Below are positions 51,287 to 59,441 of a DNA stretch of 60,785 nt, one piece after another. The stretch is from Bacillota bacterium. Lineage in GTDB: Bacteria; Bacillota; Sulfobacillia; JAJZIM01. Position 1 is the stretch's first letter; every line of letters begins with the position of its first letter. The stretch is taken from NCBI GenBank assembly GCA_021810565.1, contig JAJZIM010000013.1:1-60785 (forward strand), in the 5' to 3' direction. A program made the translations under genes and the position numbers. The notes beneath the pieces were generated by a model. The model was given only the letters and a program-made list of their open reading frames with translations. It was not told the DNA's origin and searched no databases.

Positions 51287-51853
51287 TCACCGCGGCCCCG
51301 GTTCTGGTCCCGCCAATAACTCCAGGGCCTGCCGCCAGGCGGACGCCGCTTCTCGGGACGGGTCCGTCCCGGGGTCGCCCAAGGCGTGGAAATAGGCCGC
51401 AAACTGCTCCGCCAACTGCCGCGCCCGGCGCGTGCGCTCCTCCAGCAGCCGCTCCCGGCGTGCTCCGGATAGCAGGGCGAAGAGCCGATCGAAATGCTCC
51501 CGGCAAAGCGGCAACTCCGCAGGTGGCTCTCCCTCCGCCAGCCGATCCAGGCGGTAGGCAGCCCCCCGTCGCTCCTCCCGGCAGGCCGGGCACTCCGCGC
51601 GCGCCGGCTCCCGGCTCCGCCGGTCGCCCCGCAAGGCCTCCAGGCGCGCCAGCTCACTGGTCACCAGGAACTCGCAGGGGGCGTTCAGCAGCTCTCCCCC
51701 ACGCCGGCCCAGCTCCCAGGCGTGTTCCCGACAGAATCCTCCCGCCGCCAGCTCCTCCAGGGTGGCCGCCGAGGCGCGATATTCCTTCAAGAACCAACGG
51801 TAATAGGCTTCCAGCGCCTCCCGGCCCGCCCGGCACGCCATACACGAGTCCAT
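51287..51853 (-). CDS. Cys/His-rich protein (DUF6062-like)
   Basis: 188 aa, with MDSCMACRAG at the start, CREH twice and CPAC in the middle, so four Cys pairs suitable for two zinc sites, and long helices. It resembles the uncharacterised DUF6062-type zinc proteins. ATG 51853 is used. The upstream gene is divergent. No function is known. Confidence 0.6.
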   Translation of the reverse strand: MDSCMACRAGREALEAYYRWFLKEYRASAATLEELAAGGFCREHAWELGRRGGELLNAPCEFLVTSELARLEALRGDRRSREPARAECPACREERRGAAYRLDRLAEGEPPAELPLCREHFDRLFALLSGARRERLLEERTRRARQLAEQFAAYFHALGDPGTDPSREAASAWRQALELLAGPEPGPR

Positions 51854-52017
51854 CGATGATCACCTCCCAGCCGTTCCAGGAGCCATCAGCCTCCCGAGAG
51901 GCGGTTCGGCCTGGCGGCCAGGCGGTCTCCATCGCCCACCCTGATTATAGCACCGCCGGACCGGACCCGACAGGAGATTCCCCGCCGACCGCGAACTTTG
52001 CCGCGGAGGTTGATCGC

Positions 52018-52740
52018 ATGCGTCTGGCCGTCGTCTCGGACATCCACGGAAACTTGCCCGCCCTCCAGGCGGTATGGGAGGACCTTCGGCATCAAGGCAT
52101 CGATGAGGTCGTCTGCGCTGGGGATCTGGTCAACTACGGCGCCTTCCCCGATCAGGTGGTGGAGTGGGTGCGACAGCGGAAAGTGCCGTGCGTGGTCGGC
52201 AACCACGACTTGGCCGTGGGGACCGACCAGGATCTGGCCGATTACACCTTCGCCCCTGGCCGCGACCCCGAGGTGGAGCGGGAGTCCTTCCGCTGGAGCC
52301 GGGAGCACACCTCCCTCGCGGCCAAGGCCTTCCTACGCTCCCTGCCGCAAAGCCTGACCCTCGAGCGGGCGAGCCGCACCCTGCTGGTGTTCCACGGCAG
52401 TCCCCGCTCCCCCCGAGAGTACCTGCATGCAGACCTGGGCGCCGCCCAACTGGAGCAGGCCCTGGACGGCGCCACAGCGGACTTCCTGCTGTGCGGCCAC
52501 ACCCACCGCTTCCAGCGGCGTCCCACCGACCACGGAGTGTTGGTCAACGCCGGCAGCGTGGGGCGCCCCAAGGACGGCGATCCCCGGGCCGGGTACGCCT
52601 GCATCGACCTGAACACGGGCACGGTCACGGAGCGGCGGGTAGCCTACGACCTGGCCGCCGCGACGGCTGCCCTGCTCCACCGGGGCCTACCCGCCGCCCT
52701 GGCCGTCGCCCTGAAAGCCGGTGAAGAGATCACGGGCTGA
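52018..52740 (+). CDS. Calcineurin-like metallophosphoesterase (YfcE/MJ0936 type)
   Basis: 240 aa. Metal motifs: VVSDIHGNLPAL at the start, CAGDLVNYGAFP, VVGNHDLAV, VFHGSPRSP and LLCGHTHRF, the complete five-motif set of the two-metal family. It probably cleaves a phosphodiester or phosphoprotein; the substrate is unknown. ATG 52018 is seven bases from GGAGGT. Confidence 0.9.
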   Translation: MRLAVVSDIHGNLPALQAVWEDLRHQGIDEVVCAGDLVNYGAFPDQVVEWVRQRKVPCVVGNHDLAVGTDQDLADYTFAPGRDPEVERESFRWSREHTSLAAKAFLRSLPQSLTLERASRTLLVFHGSPRSPREYLHADLGAAQLEQALDGATADFLLCGHTHRFQRRPTDHGVLVNAGSVGRPKDGDPRAGYACIDLNTGTVTERRVAYDLAAATAALLHRGLPAALAVALKAGEEITG

Positions 52741-53292
52741 TTTCGCCTCGACCCAGATGCGCCCAGGCGTCCGCCGGTCGCGGCACACCCCCAACCCGCC
52801 CCGTCCGTGGGTGTACCTCCACGCCGCCGCCCGATACCACCACGGCGGAGTCCGTTCTCGCAAGCCAGCCAACCGCACCCGCCTGCGGTCCTCGTCGGAC
52901 CGGGCCCGGCCGAAGGTCAGCACCGTCAGGCGGGAGGTGGGGCGCCTCGGCCGGAAGATGACCTGGGCCACCTCCCGCATGCGTCCACCCCACGGAGGAG
53001 CCGAAGGCCCGCGGTGCCTGGTCTCCCAGCTGAAAACCGCCCTCCCCCCTCCCATGGGCCTGTCGCCAGCGCCCCAACACCTCGCCAGCGTGGAGCACGA
53101 GGGCGGTGCGGCCGCGCCGACCCTCCCACCTCCCAAGCGGTCGCCACCCATATCCGCCCATCCCGGCACGAAGCCTTTTCATGAAAGGGAGGAGGCCTCC
53201 GGCACCGGCCGGGTCCTCCTCCCTTCCCGCCCCGGGAGCGAACTGCACCGGCCGCGCCTCTCCCGGGGCGGACGGGGACGGCGCCAAGCGCG
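52741..53292. other. Stretch between metallophosphoesterase and recR, coding status unresolved
   Basis: About 550 bases with open frames on both strands but none convincing. On the minus strand a frame from about 52978 down to 52687 (starting MREVAQVIFRPRR, with aromatic-rich TPPWWYRAAAWRY) looks somewhat protein-like and would overlap the metallophosphoesterase end by 54 bases. Another frame covers 53185-52985. A frameshifted remnant is possible. The recR-side hairpin is listed separately. Confidence 0.3.
53185..53225 (-). terminator. Hairpin downstream of recR
   Basis: Perfect 11-base arms (53185-53195 and 53215-53225) and a 19-base GC-rich loop, about 68 bases past the recR stop. Only a short T-run follows on the minus strand. 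Confidence 0.5.
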
Positions 53293-53895
53293 TCAAACCT
53301 CCCGCCGTCCCTCCAAGGCCCGCGCCAGGGTAACCTGATCGGCGTAGTCCAAGTCTCCCCCCACCGGCAGACCCCGGGCGATGCGGGTCACCGACACCTG
53401 GAACGGTTTGAGCACCCGGGCCAGATACATCGCGGTGGTCTCGCCCTCCACATCGGTGTTGGTGGCCAGGATCACCTCCCGCACCCCGCCGCCTTGCACC
53501 CTGGACAGCAGCTCCCGGATGCGCAATTCTTCCGGCCCCACGCCGTCCATGGGCGAGATGGCCCCCTGCAGCACATGGTAGCGCCCCCGGTATTCCCCCG
53601 TCCGCTCCATGGCCGCCAAATCACGGGGCTCCTCCACCACGCAGATCACCGATCCGTCCCGCGCAGAATCGCGACAGATGGCACAGGGATCGGTATCTGT
53701 CAGGTTCTGGCACACCGAGCAGGTGCCGATCTGCTCCGTGGCGTCCAGGATGGCTTGGGCCAGTGACCGGGCATCCTCCGGTCGGCGGTGCAGGAGGTGA
53801 AAAGCCAGCCGCTGACCCGTCTTGGGACCAACGCCCGGCAGCTTGCACAGCTCGTCGATCAACCGGGCGATGGGCAGAGCGTACGGGGATGACAT
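53293..53895 (-). CDS. recR: Recombination mediator RecR
   Basis: 200 aa, the normal size. HhH motif KLPGVGPKTGQRLAFHLL, a Cys4 zinc finger (CSVCQNLTDTDPCAIC), a Toprim domain (VICVVEEPRDLAAMERTGEYRGRYHVLQGAI) and the C-terminal ARGLPVGGDLDYADQVTLARALEGR. It loads RecA with RecF/RecO. ATG 53895 is two bases from the ybaB stop. Confidence 0.97.
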   Translation of the reverse strand: MSSPYALPIARLIDELCKLPGVGPKTGQRLAFHLLHRRPEDARSLAQAILDATEQIGTCSVCQNLTDTDPCAICRDSARDGSVICVVEEPRDLAAMERTGEYRGRYHVLQGAISPMDGVGPEELRIRELLSRVQGGGVREVILATNTDVEGETTAMYLARVLKPFQVSVTRIARGLPVGGDLDYADQVTLARALEGRREV

Positions 53896-53897
53896 GG

Positions 53898-54230
53898 CTA
53901 GAACAGGCCTGGCAGCTTCGGCAACGGCAGGTTCTGGGTGATCCGGCGCATCTCCTCGCTGCTCAGCGCCTGGGCCATCCGCAACGCTTCGTTCACCGCA
54001 GCCACGATGAGGTCCTGCAACATCTCCAGCTCCTGGGGATCCACCGCCTCCGGCTGGATCTCCACCTGCACCACTTGGCCCTTCCCGGTGGCCACCACCT
54101 TCACTGCCCCGCCTCCGGCGGTGGCCTCCACCGTCTTGTGGGCCAACTCCTCCTCCATGCGCCCCATCTCTTCCTGCATCTTCTGAATGTTTTTCATCAT
54201 CTTGCCCATGTTGCCCATTCCGCCCATCAT
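53898..54230 (-). CDS. ybaB: YbaB/EbfC nucleoid-associated protein
   Basis: 110 aa. Met-rich N-terminus, helix MKNIQKMQEEMGRMEEELA, then VKVVATGKGQVVQVEIQPEAVDPQELEMLQDLIVAAVNEAL. The place between dnaX and recR is the standard bacterial arrangement. It is a dimeric DNA-binding protein. It overlaps dnaX by four bases. Confidence 0.95.
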   Translation of the reverse strand: MMGGMGNMGKMMKNIQKMQEEMGRMEEELAHKTVEATAGGGAVKVVATGKGQVVQVEIQPEAVDPQELEMLQDLIVAAVNEALRMAQALSSEEMRRITQNLPLPKLPGLF

Positions 54231-55753
54231 TGTGCCGCGCCACCTTCCTTCCCCTTGATCTCCTCCACCACGACCCCCGGGAATTCCCGGGCCAGCTCAC
54301 GGGCGCTGGACAAAAGATCCTCCGCCGGCACCCGGGGCAAGAGCTCCAAGGAAACGGGGTGTCCGAAGACGCTCTCGGCCGCCTCGCCCAGCAGGCGCCT
54401 TTCCTCAGGACGCCCCAGGCGCGCCTCCCCCAGCGGACTGTCCGGACGCAACAGCAACCGCCCCTCCTGCATGCCGCAGTACTCGGTTTTCTCCAAGAAT
54501 GCCTTAAGGCTGGGGCGCTGTCGGCCCACCTGCTCCATCACCCGCCGCCAAGCAGTCGCCGGCCCGTCGGGGGGCGCCGTCGCGGGAGGCAAAGGTGCCG
54601 GCGGGTCCGAGGACGCCACGGCCTGGGGTGTCCCCTCCAAGCGCCGCTCCAGGCGGTCCAAGCGGGTCGCCAGGTCCCCGCCGTCCGCAGCGCCCAGCAA
54701 GCCGGCCGCGCGCAGGAGCGCCAGCTCCAAGACCAGCCGAGGGCTGGCGCTGCCGCGCATCCTGGCCTCGGCTCCGGCCAGGAACTCCAACGCCGCCAAC
54801 AGGCGCTCCTGAGGGAAGCGCGCGGCTTGGGCCGCGATCCGCTCCCCCTCCACCAGGCCTGGGTCCACCCTGGCCAGCAGCAGATCCCGGAAGTGCATGG
54901 TCAAGTCCCGCACCACTTGCCGCAGGTCCTTGCCTTCAAATAGTATGCGCTCCAGCCAGCCCAAGACCGCCGCCCCGTCCCCGGCCGAGGCCGCCTCTCC
55001 CAGAACAAACAGGTCCTCCTCGGAGAGGGAACCCACCACCGCCACCACCGCTTCCCGGTCCAGATCCCCCTCGGCATAGGCCAGGCACTGGTCCAGGATG
55101 GACAAGGCGTCCCGCAGCGCCCCGTCGGCACGACGGGCCAGGTAGCGCAGGGCCTCCTCGTCCGCTTCCCGCCCCTCCCGCCGGCAGACCTCCCGGAGCC
55201 GCCCCGTGATCTCCTCCAGCCCCAGGCGACGCAGGTCGAAGCGCTGGCAGCGGGACAGGACGGTGGCGGGGAGCTTGTCCGGCTCGGTGGTCGCCAGGAG
55301 AAACAGCACATGTTCCGGAGGCTCCTCCAAGGTCTTCAAAAGGGCGTTGAAGGCCTCCGCCGTGAGCATGTGCACCTCGTCGATGATGTACACCCTGCGG
55401 ACTCCCTTGACCGGGGCATAGCGCACCTTCTCCCGCAGCTCCCGCATCTCCTCGATGCCCCGGTTGGAGGCCGCATCGATCTCCAGGACGTCCAGACAGC
55501 TCCCGGCGGTAATGTCCAAACAAAGGGCGCACTCGTTGCAGGGCTCGCCGTCCCGGGGCGCGGCGCAGTTCACCGCCTTGGCCAAGACCTTGGCGATGCT
55601 GGTCTTGCCGGTACCCCGGGGTCCCGCGAAGAGGTAAGCGTGGGCCAGCCGCCCGGTGCGCAGGGCGTTGCGCAACGTCCGGGTGACATGCTCTTGCCCC
55701 ACCACCTGGCGGAAGTCCTGCGGCCGCCACTCCCGGTACAGGGCGGTGTACAA
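54227..55753 (-). CDS. dnaX: DNA polymerase III subunit gamma/tau
   Basis: 508 aa. REWRPQDFRQVVGQEHVTRTLRNAL, P-loop GPRGTGKTSIAKVLAKAVNC, zinc Cys cluster (CAAPRDGEPCNECALC), sensor 1 LLATTEPDKLP, and the standard domain III. The C-terminal part is shorter than long tau proteins, as is common in Firmicutes. It is the clamp-loader ATPase. The TTG start has AAGGAGG at eight bases. Confidence 0.96.
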   Translation of the reverse strand: MYTALYREWRPQDFRQVVGQEHVTRTLRNALRTGRLAHAYLFAGPRGTGKTSIAKVLAKAVNCAAPRDGEPCNECALCLDITAGSCLDVLEIDAASNRGIEEMRELREKVRYAPVKGVRRVYIIDEVHMLTAEAFNALLKTLEEPPEHVLFLLATTEPDKLPATVLSRCQRFDLRRLGLEEITGRLREVCRREGREADEEALRYLARRADGALRDALSILDQCLAYAEGDLDREAVVAVVGSLSEEDLFVLGEAASAGDGAAVLGWLERILFEGKDLRQVVRDLTMHFRDLLLARVDPGLVEGERIAAQAARFPQERLLAALEFLAGAEARMRGSASPRLVLELALLRAAGLLGAADGGDLATRLDRLERRLEGTPQAVASSDPPAPLPPATAPPDGPATAWRRVMEQVGRQRPSLKAFLEKTEYCGMQEGRLLLRPDSPLGEARLGRPEERRLLGEAAESVFGHPVSLELLPRVPAEDLLSSARELAREFPGVVVEEIKGKEGGAAQ

Positions 55754-55833
55754 ACCGTCCGCCTCCTTTCGGGGTTAGTTCGCCCTCCCCGCGAGCTTTT
55801 CCTCTAGCCCACCGGAGCGCGGACCGCCCTTCC

Positions 55834-55863
55834 TTGTCTTCCCTGGACCCCTCCTGCTATAAT
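55834..55863 (+). promoter_or_regulatory. Promoter of the PII gene
   Basis: TTGTCT (55834-55839), 18 bases, TATAAT (55858-55863), about 33 bases before the ATG. Confidence 0.75.
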
Positions 55864-55896
55864 CTACCCATCCGTCGCAGCGAAAGGAGCATCGGC

Positions 55897-56235
55897 ATGC
55901 GCAAGGTGGAGGCCGTCATCCGTCCGAGCCGGTTCGAGGATGTGAAAAAGGCCCTGGAGGACATCAACATCCAGGGCATGACCGTCACCGAGGTTTCCGG
56001 TTGCGGCAAGCAGAAAGGTCGCACCATGGTCTACCGCGGCACGCCTACCGAGATCAGCCTGTTGCCCAAGATCAAGCTGGAACTGGTGGTGCCCGACGAC
56101 TGGCTGGAGCAGGTGGTGCAGGTGATCCGGGAGAGCGCCCTCACCGGCCAGATTGGGGACGGCAAGATCTTCATCTGCGCCGTGGAGGACGCCGTGCGCA
56201 TCCGCACCGGAGAGCGCGGCAACGGCGCCATCTGA
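55897..56235 (+). CDS. PII nitrogen-regulatory protein (GlnB/GlnK family)
   Basis: 112 aa, exactly PII size. MRKVEAVIRPSRFEDVKKAL start, T-loop region KQKGRTMVYRGTPTEISLLPK, and the B/C-loop GQIGDGKIFICAVEDAVRIRTGERG. PII proteins bind ATP/ADP and 2-oxoglutarate and block AmtB. At the place of the uridylylated Tyr51 it has Thr (RGTPT), so classical uridylylation is not expected. It is convergent with the ammonium transporter gene. ATG 55897 has AAAGGAG upstream. Confidence 0.93.
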   Translation: MRKVEAVIRPSRFEDVKKALEDINIQGMTVTEVSGCGKQKGRTMVYRGTPTEISLLPKIKLELVVPDDWLEQVVQVIRESALTGQIGDGKIFICAVEDAVRIRTGERGNGAI

Positions 56236-56242
56236 AGGGAAC

Positions 56243-56262
56243 GGGGCGGCAGCTGCCGCCCC
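56243..56262. terminator. Perfect 20-base palindrome between PII and amt genes
   Basis: A perfect 10+10 palindrome (GGGGCGGCAG and its complement) between two convergent stops. No T-run follows, so it may be a bidirectional end hairpin. Confidence 0.5.
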
Positions 56263-56266
56263 GGCC

Positions 56267-57571
56267 TCATTCCATCCCCGGCGTGGGCAGCGCTTCGCCC
56301 GGATGCTCATGCAAGGGGTTGGGCAAGAAGGCGGGCGAGGTGGCGCCGTGGGAGTAGGCCGGCACGCCGTGCTCCCCCACGTCCAACCCCTCCATCTCCT
56401 CGTGGGCGCTCACCCGGATGCCCACGGTGCGCTTCAGGAGAGCAAACAGGCCGTAGCTGGCGGAGAAGGCCCACACGGACACCGCCAGGGTACCCAGGAT
56501 CTGCACCCCCAACAGGTGCAGCCCGCCGCCGTAGAAGAGCCCTCCCTTCAGAGCGAAAAGCCCCACCGCCATCGCTCCGAAAGTGCCGCCCAGCCCATGC
56601 ACGGCCAAGGCCCCCACCGGGTCGTCCAACCGCAGCCGGTCGAAGAAGGCCACCCCCCAGACCACCAGCCATCCGGCCACCGCCCCGATGGCCACGGCCC
56701 CCGCGGCACTCACGTAGGCACACCCGGCGGTGATGGCGACCAGCCCCGCCAGCACGCCATTGATGGTCATACTGGGATCCGCCTTGCCGTACCTGCGCAT
56801 GGTGTACAGGGTGGAGACCACCCCACCGGCCGCCGCCGCCATCTCGGTGTTCATGGCGATGGTGGCGATGTTGAGGTTGAGCCCCGACAGAGTGCTGCCC
56901 GGGTTGAACCCGAACCACCCGAACCAGAGGATGAAGGCGCCCATCGCCGCCAGCGGCAGGTTGTTGGCCGGCAGCACGTTGGGCGTGCCGTCCCGATTGT
57001 ACTTCCCGATGCGCGGGCCCAGAAGCATCACCGCCGCCAGGGCCGCCCAGCCGCCGGCGGCATGCACCACCGCCGAGCCGGCGAAGTCGCGCATGCCCAA
57101 CTGGTTCAGCCAGCCGCCGGCGTCCCACACCCAGTGGCCAGACACCGCGTAGATCAGGGCCGTCCCCACGAAAGCGAAGATGATGTAGGCGGAGAACTTC
57201 ATCCGCTCCGCCACCGCCCCCGAGACGATGGAGATGGCCGCCACAGCGAAAGCCGCCTGGAAGAACCAGAAGGCCGCAGGGGGCACGGGAAGCCCCAAAT
57301 GCTTCAGCTGACTGGAGAGGAAGAAGCCATTGATGCCAATAATTCCTAACCGGTCCAGGCCGAACATCAGGCCGAAGCCGATCGCCCAGTACCCAATGAC
57401 GCCGACGGTGCAATCCATGAACACCTTCATCATGATGTTGATGGTGTTCTTCTGCCGCACCAGCCCCGCCTCCAGGGCCGCGAAACCGCCCTCCATGAAG
57501 AAGACCAGGGCCCCGGCCACCAGCACCCACACCGTGTTGATGCCGGCCGCCAAATGAGCGGGACTCGCCAC
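56267..57571 (-). CDS. amt: Ammonium transporter Amt
   Basis: 434 aa, eleven TM helices. Twin-His signature regions: DFAGSAVVHAAGGWAALAAV and DDPVGALAVHGLGGTFGAMAVG, and FMEGGFAALEAG near the start with the FFQAAFAVAA block. It moves ammonium/ammonia and is normally controlled by PII. A GTG (57571) follows AAAGGGG. The promoter is clear upstream. It faces the PII gene. Confidence 0.95.
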   Translation of the reverse strand: MASPAHLAAGINTVWVLVAGALVFFMEGGFAALEAGLVRQKNTINIMMKVFMDCTVGVIGYWAIGFGLMFGLDRLGIIGINGFFLSSQLKHLGLPVPPAAFWFFQAAFAVAAISIVSGAVAERMKFSAYIIFAFVGTALIYAVSGHWVWDAGGWLNQLGMRDFAGSAVVHAAGGWAALAAVMLLGPRIGKYNRDGTPNVLPANNLPLAAMGAFILWFGWFGFNPGSTLSGLNLNIATIAMNTEMAAAAGGVVSTLYTMRRYGKADPSMTINGVLAGLVAITAGCAYVSAAGAVAIGAVAGWLVVWGVAFFDRLRLDDPVGALAVHGLGGTFGAMAVGLFALKGGLFYGGGLHLLGVQILGTLAVSVWAFSASYGLFALLKRTVGIRVSAHEEMEGLDVGEHGVPAYSHGATSPAFLPNPLHEHPGEALPTPGME

Positions 57572-57608
57572 CTGGCACCTACCCCTTTCCCTGCGAACTG
57601 TCGGGGCA

Positions 57609-57637
57609 AGCATAGCACGGCCCGTTGGCTTCGTCAA
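57609..57637 (-). promoter_or_regulatory. amt promoter
   Basis: TTGACG (57632-57637), 17-base spacer, TATGCT (57609-57614). Confidence 0.7.
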
Positions 57638-57689
57638 GTATGTGTCAGCTATACATGGCTCTTTGTGAGCTTGTTCCCCTGGGCATGAC

Positions 57690-57713
57690 AAAAGCCGGGG
57701 GTTATCCCCGGCT
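57690..57713 (-). terminator. SRP RNA terminator
   Basis: GCCGGGG stem, ATAA loop, CCCCGGC, then TTTT on the minus strand, directly past the SRP RNA. Confidence 0.85.
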
Positions 57714-57721
57714 GGCTTTTG

Positions 57722-57990
57722 CGGCCGTGCACCCGCCCTCGACCTGACCTTCCGGCCGATGCCGCCGCAGCAGGCTCCGGCCAGGCATCCCCGCGGCACA
57801 TGGATCCTCCCGCTTACCGCTGCTCCCTTCCGGGCCTGACGGGGTTCACGGGCTTCCATTGCGCGGGACCCGGCCCTCCTGGCCCCAGGCGACGGTCGCA
57901 TCCACAAGGCGCGACCTTAGGCGGGGGTTCCGCCCCGCTATAGCGGATTGCGGGTACAGGGCACCGCTACCTCCCCGCCTAGCACGGCCA
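57722..57990 (-). ncRNA. ffs: Signal recognition particle RNA (large Firmicute type)
   Basis: About 269 bases. The 5' GCCGTGC and 3' GCACGGC ends pair. The Alu part (GGCGGGGAGGTAGCGGTGCC, with TATAGCGGGG) and helix 8 with its conserved loop (GTCAGGCCCGGAAGGGAGCAG) are clear. It works with Ffh to target membrane proteins. It begins 22 bases after tRNA-Ser(GGA) with no obvious promoter of its own, so it may share the tRNA transcript. The exact ends are estimated. Confidence 0.92.
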
Positions 57991-58012
57991 AACTCCTGCA
58001 AACTTTTTAAGA

Positions 58013-58105
58013 TGGCGGAGAGGGTGGGATTTGAACCCACGAGGCAGGTTTGGCCCGCCTACGCGCTCTCCAGGCGCGCCCCTTCAGCCGCTCGGGCACC
58101 TCTCC
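58013..58105 (-). tRNA. tRNA-Ser (anticodon GGA)
   Basis: 93 bases with encoded CCA. The acceptor GGAGAGG pairs with CCTCTCC; anticodon loop CTGGAGA; long class II variable arm. Confidence 0.95.
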
Positions 58106-58122
58106 GAATATCGGACCGTGTA

Positions 58123-58216
58123 TGGCGGAGGGAGTGGGATTTGAACCCACGAGACGGGTTTTTGCCCGCCTACCCGATTTCGAGTCGGGCACGTTCAACC
58201 GCTCCGTCATCCCTCC
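58123..58216 (-). tRNA. tRNA-Ser (anticodon CGA)
   Basis: 94 bases with encoded CCA. Anticodon loop CTCGAAA; class II variable arm. The first ten bases overlap the tadA stop region. Confidence 0.95.
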
Positions 58217-58665
58217 ACGCCGGAACGTTCCCGGAAGAACCGCCGCAGCAACGCGGCGCACTCCTGCTCGCGGACCCCCTCGATCACCTCGGCCCGATGA
58301 TTTAGGCGCCGCTCCTGCAGCAGGTTGTACAGGGAGCCTCCCGCACCCCACTTGGGATCGCGCGCCCCGTATACCACCAAGGGCACCCGTGCCAGGACAA
58401 GGGCTCCCGCGCACATAGGACAGGGCTCCACCGTCACGTACAGCACCGTTCCCTCGAGGCGCCAGTCCCCCAACAGCCGCCCCGCCCGGCGCAGGACCAG
58501 CACCTCGGCGTGGGCCGTGGGGTCGCGCTCCTGCTCCGTGCGGTTGTGGTCGCGGGCCAACACCCGCCCCTGGCGCACCAGCACGGCCCCGATGGGCACC
58601 TCGCCCTCCCGAAAGGCCAGCTCGGCCTCCGCCAGGGCCTCACCCATGAAGGCGGCGTGATCCAC
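58207..58665 (-). CDS. tadA: tRNA adenosine(34) deaminase TadA
   Basis: 152 aa. Catalytic motifs HAEVLVLRRA (zinc His and Glu) and PCPMCAGAL (two zinc Cys), preceded by EGEVPIGAVLV. It makes inosine at the wobble position of tRNA-Arg(ACG). GTG 58665 has GGGAGGG at seven bases. The order tadA, SRP RNA, dnaX follows B. subtilis. Confidence 0.95.
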   Translation of the reverse strand: MDHAAFMGEALAEAELAFREGEVPIGAVLVRQGRVLARDHNRTEQERDPTAHAEVLVLRRAGRLLGDWRLEGTVLYVTVEPCPMCAGALVLARVPLVVYGARDPKWGAGGSLYNLLQERRLNHRAEVIEGVREQECAALLRRFFRERSGVEG

Positions 58666-58690
58666 CGGCCAACCCTCCCGGAGCACAAAA

Positions 58691-58769
58691 TGGTGCCCCT
58701 GGGAGGACTCGAACCCCCGGCAGACAGGGTTTAGGAAACCCCCGCTCTATCCTCCTGAGCTACAGGGGC
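58691..58769 (-). tRNA. tRNA-Arg (anticodon CCT)
   Basis: 79 bases with encoded CCA. The acceptor GCCCCTG pairs with CAGGGGC; anticodon loop TTCCTAA; GGTTCGAGT T-loop. Confidence 0.92.
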
Positions 58770-58807
58770 ACACGCTCGACCGTCGGCACTCCTCCGATCG
58801 TGGATTG

Positions 58808-58836
58808 AGTTTAGCACCGCGGCGGCGCTTTGTCAA
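58808..58836 (-). promoter_or_regulatory. Promoter of tRNA-Arg and the tadA/tRNA-Ser unit
   Basis: TTGACA (58831-58836), 17 bases, TAAACT (58808-58813), upstream of tRNA-Arg. Confidence 0.75.
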
Positions 58837-58973
58837 CGCGCCCTGCAGGGCCGCAGGGCCCGCAGGAACCGCCGGGGCCGCGGCTCCCACGCCAGCTCAA
58901 GAACAGCGAGGGGGAAAATGGCAACGCATTGGGCCGCGACACTTTGAGATAATAAAGTCTTGAAAGGGGAGAC

Positions 58974-59216
58974 ATGAGAGTGCAAGAGAAGGAAGCCCTT
59001 CGGATCACCCACGTCCGCAGGGATGCCGACGGTGACATCGCACAAGTCAGGCTGCACGACGGCACAGTTGTCGACCTGGACCAAGCGATATCTTTGGCCG
59101 ATGCGCACAAAATAGCCGGCGTGATGGTAGGCGCTGCAAGAAACGGGCGTCAGACCCTCAAGGGCATTGCGGACGGCGACCCGGAAAACAACCTGCAAAA
59201 CCTTCCGGAGTTCTAG
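58974..59216 (+). CDS. DUF3892 protein
   Basis: 80 aa. ALRITHVRRDADGDIAQVRLHDGTVVDLDQAISLADAHKIAGVMVG... is the DUF3892 pattern (THxRxDxxGDI), a small family common in Firmicutes of unknown function. ATG 58974 has GAAAGGGGAG just upstream. Confidence 0.78.
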   Translation: MRVQEKEALRITHVRRDADGDIAQVRLHDGTVVDLDQAISLADAHKIAGVMVGAARNGRQTLKGIADGDPENNLQNLPEF

Positions 59217-59252
59217 CAGGGTTCAACCGCCGTTGTTTTCCTTCCGGCCGTT

Positions 59253-59396
59253 CTAAGGCTCCACGGCTTCGCCCGCCATCTCCCGCCGCTCCCGCATTTT
59301 CCGGCGCCGCATCCGACGGTCCCGCATGATGCGCTCGGGCGGCGCATTCAGCCGCAGGCCCTTGCGGGCGCATTTCGCCTTCTGGTGCCGGTTCAT
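59253..59396 (-). CDS. Small very basic protein
   Basis: 47 aa with 17 Arg/Lys and one Cys (MNRHQKAKCARKGLRLNAPP..., then arginine- and methionine-rich). A GGCGAGGGG site is seven bases from the ATG. It lies 45 bases after the SDR stop in the same direction. Too small to be sure; it may bind nucleic acid. Confidence 0.4.
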   Translation of the reverse strand: MNRHQKAKCARKGLRLNAPPERIMRDRRMRRRKMRERREMAGEAVEP

Positions 59397-59441
59397 CAAA
59401 CGCCCCTCGCCTCGTCCGGCGGCCATGGGCGGCCAGCCATC

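Noticed and set aside
53106-53333. Plus-strand frame over the recR end
   Set aside because: Pro/Arg-rich, overlaps the clear RecR C-terminus.
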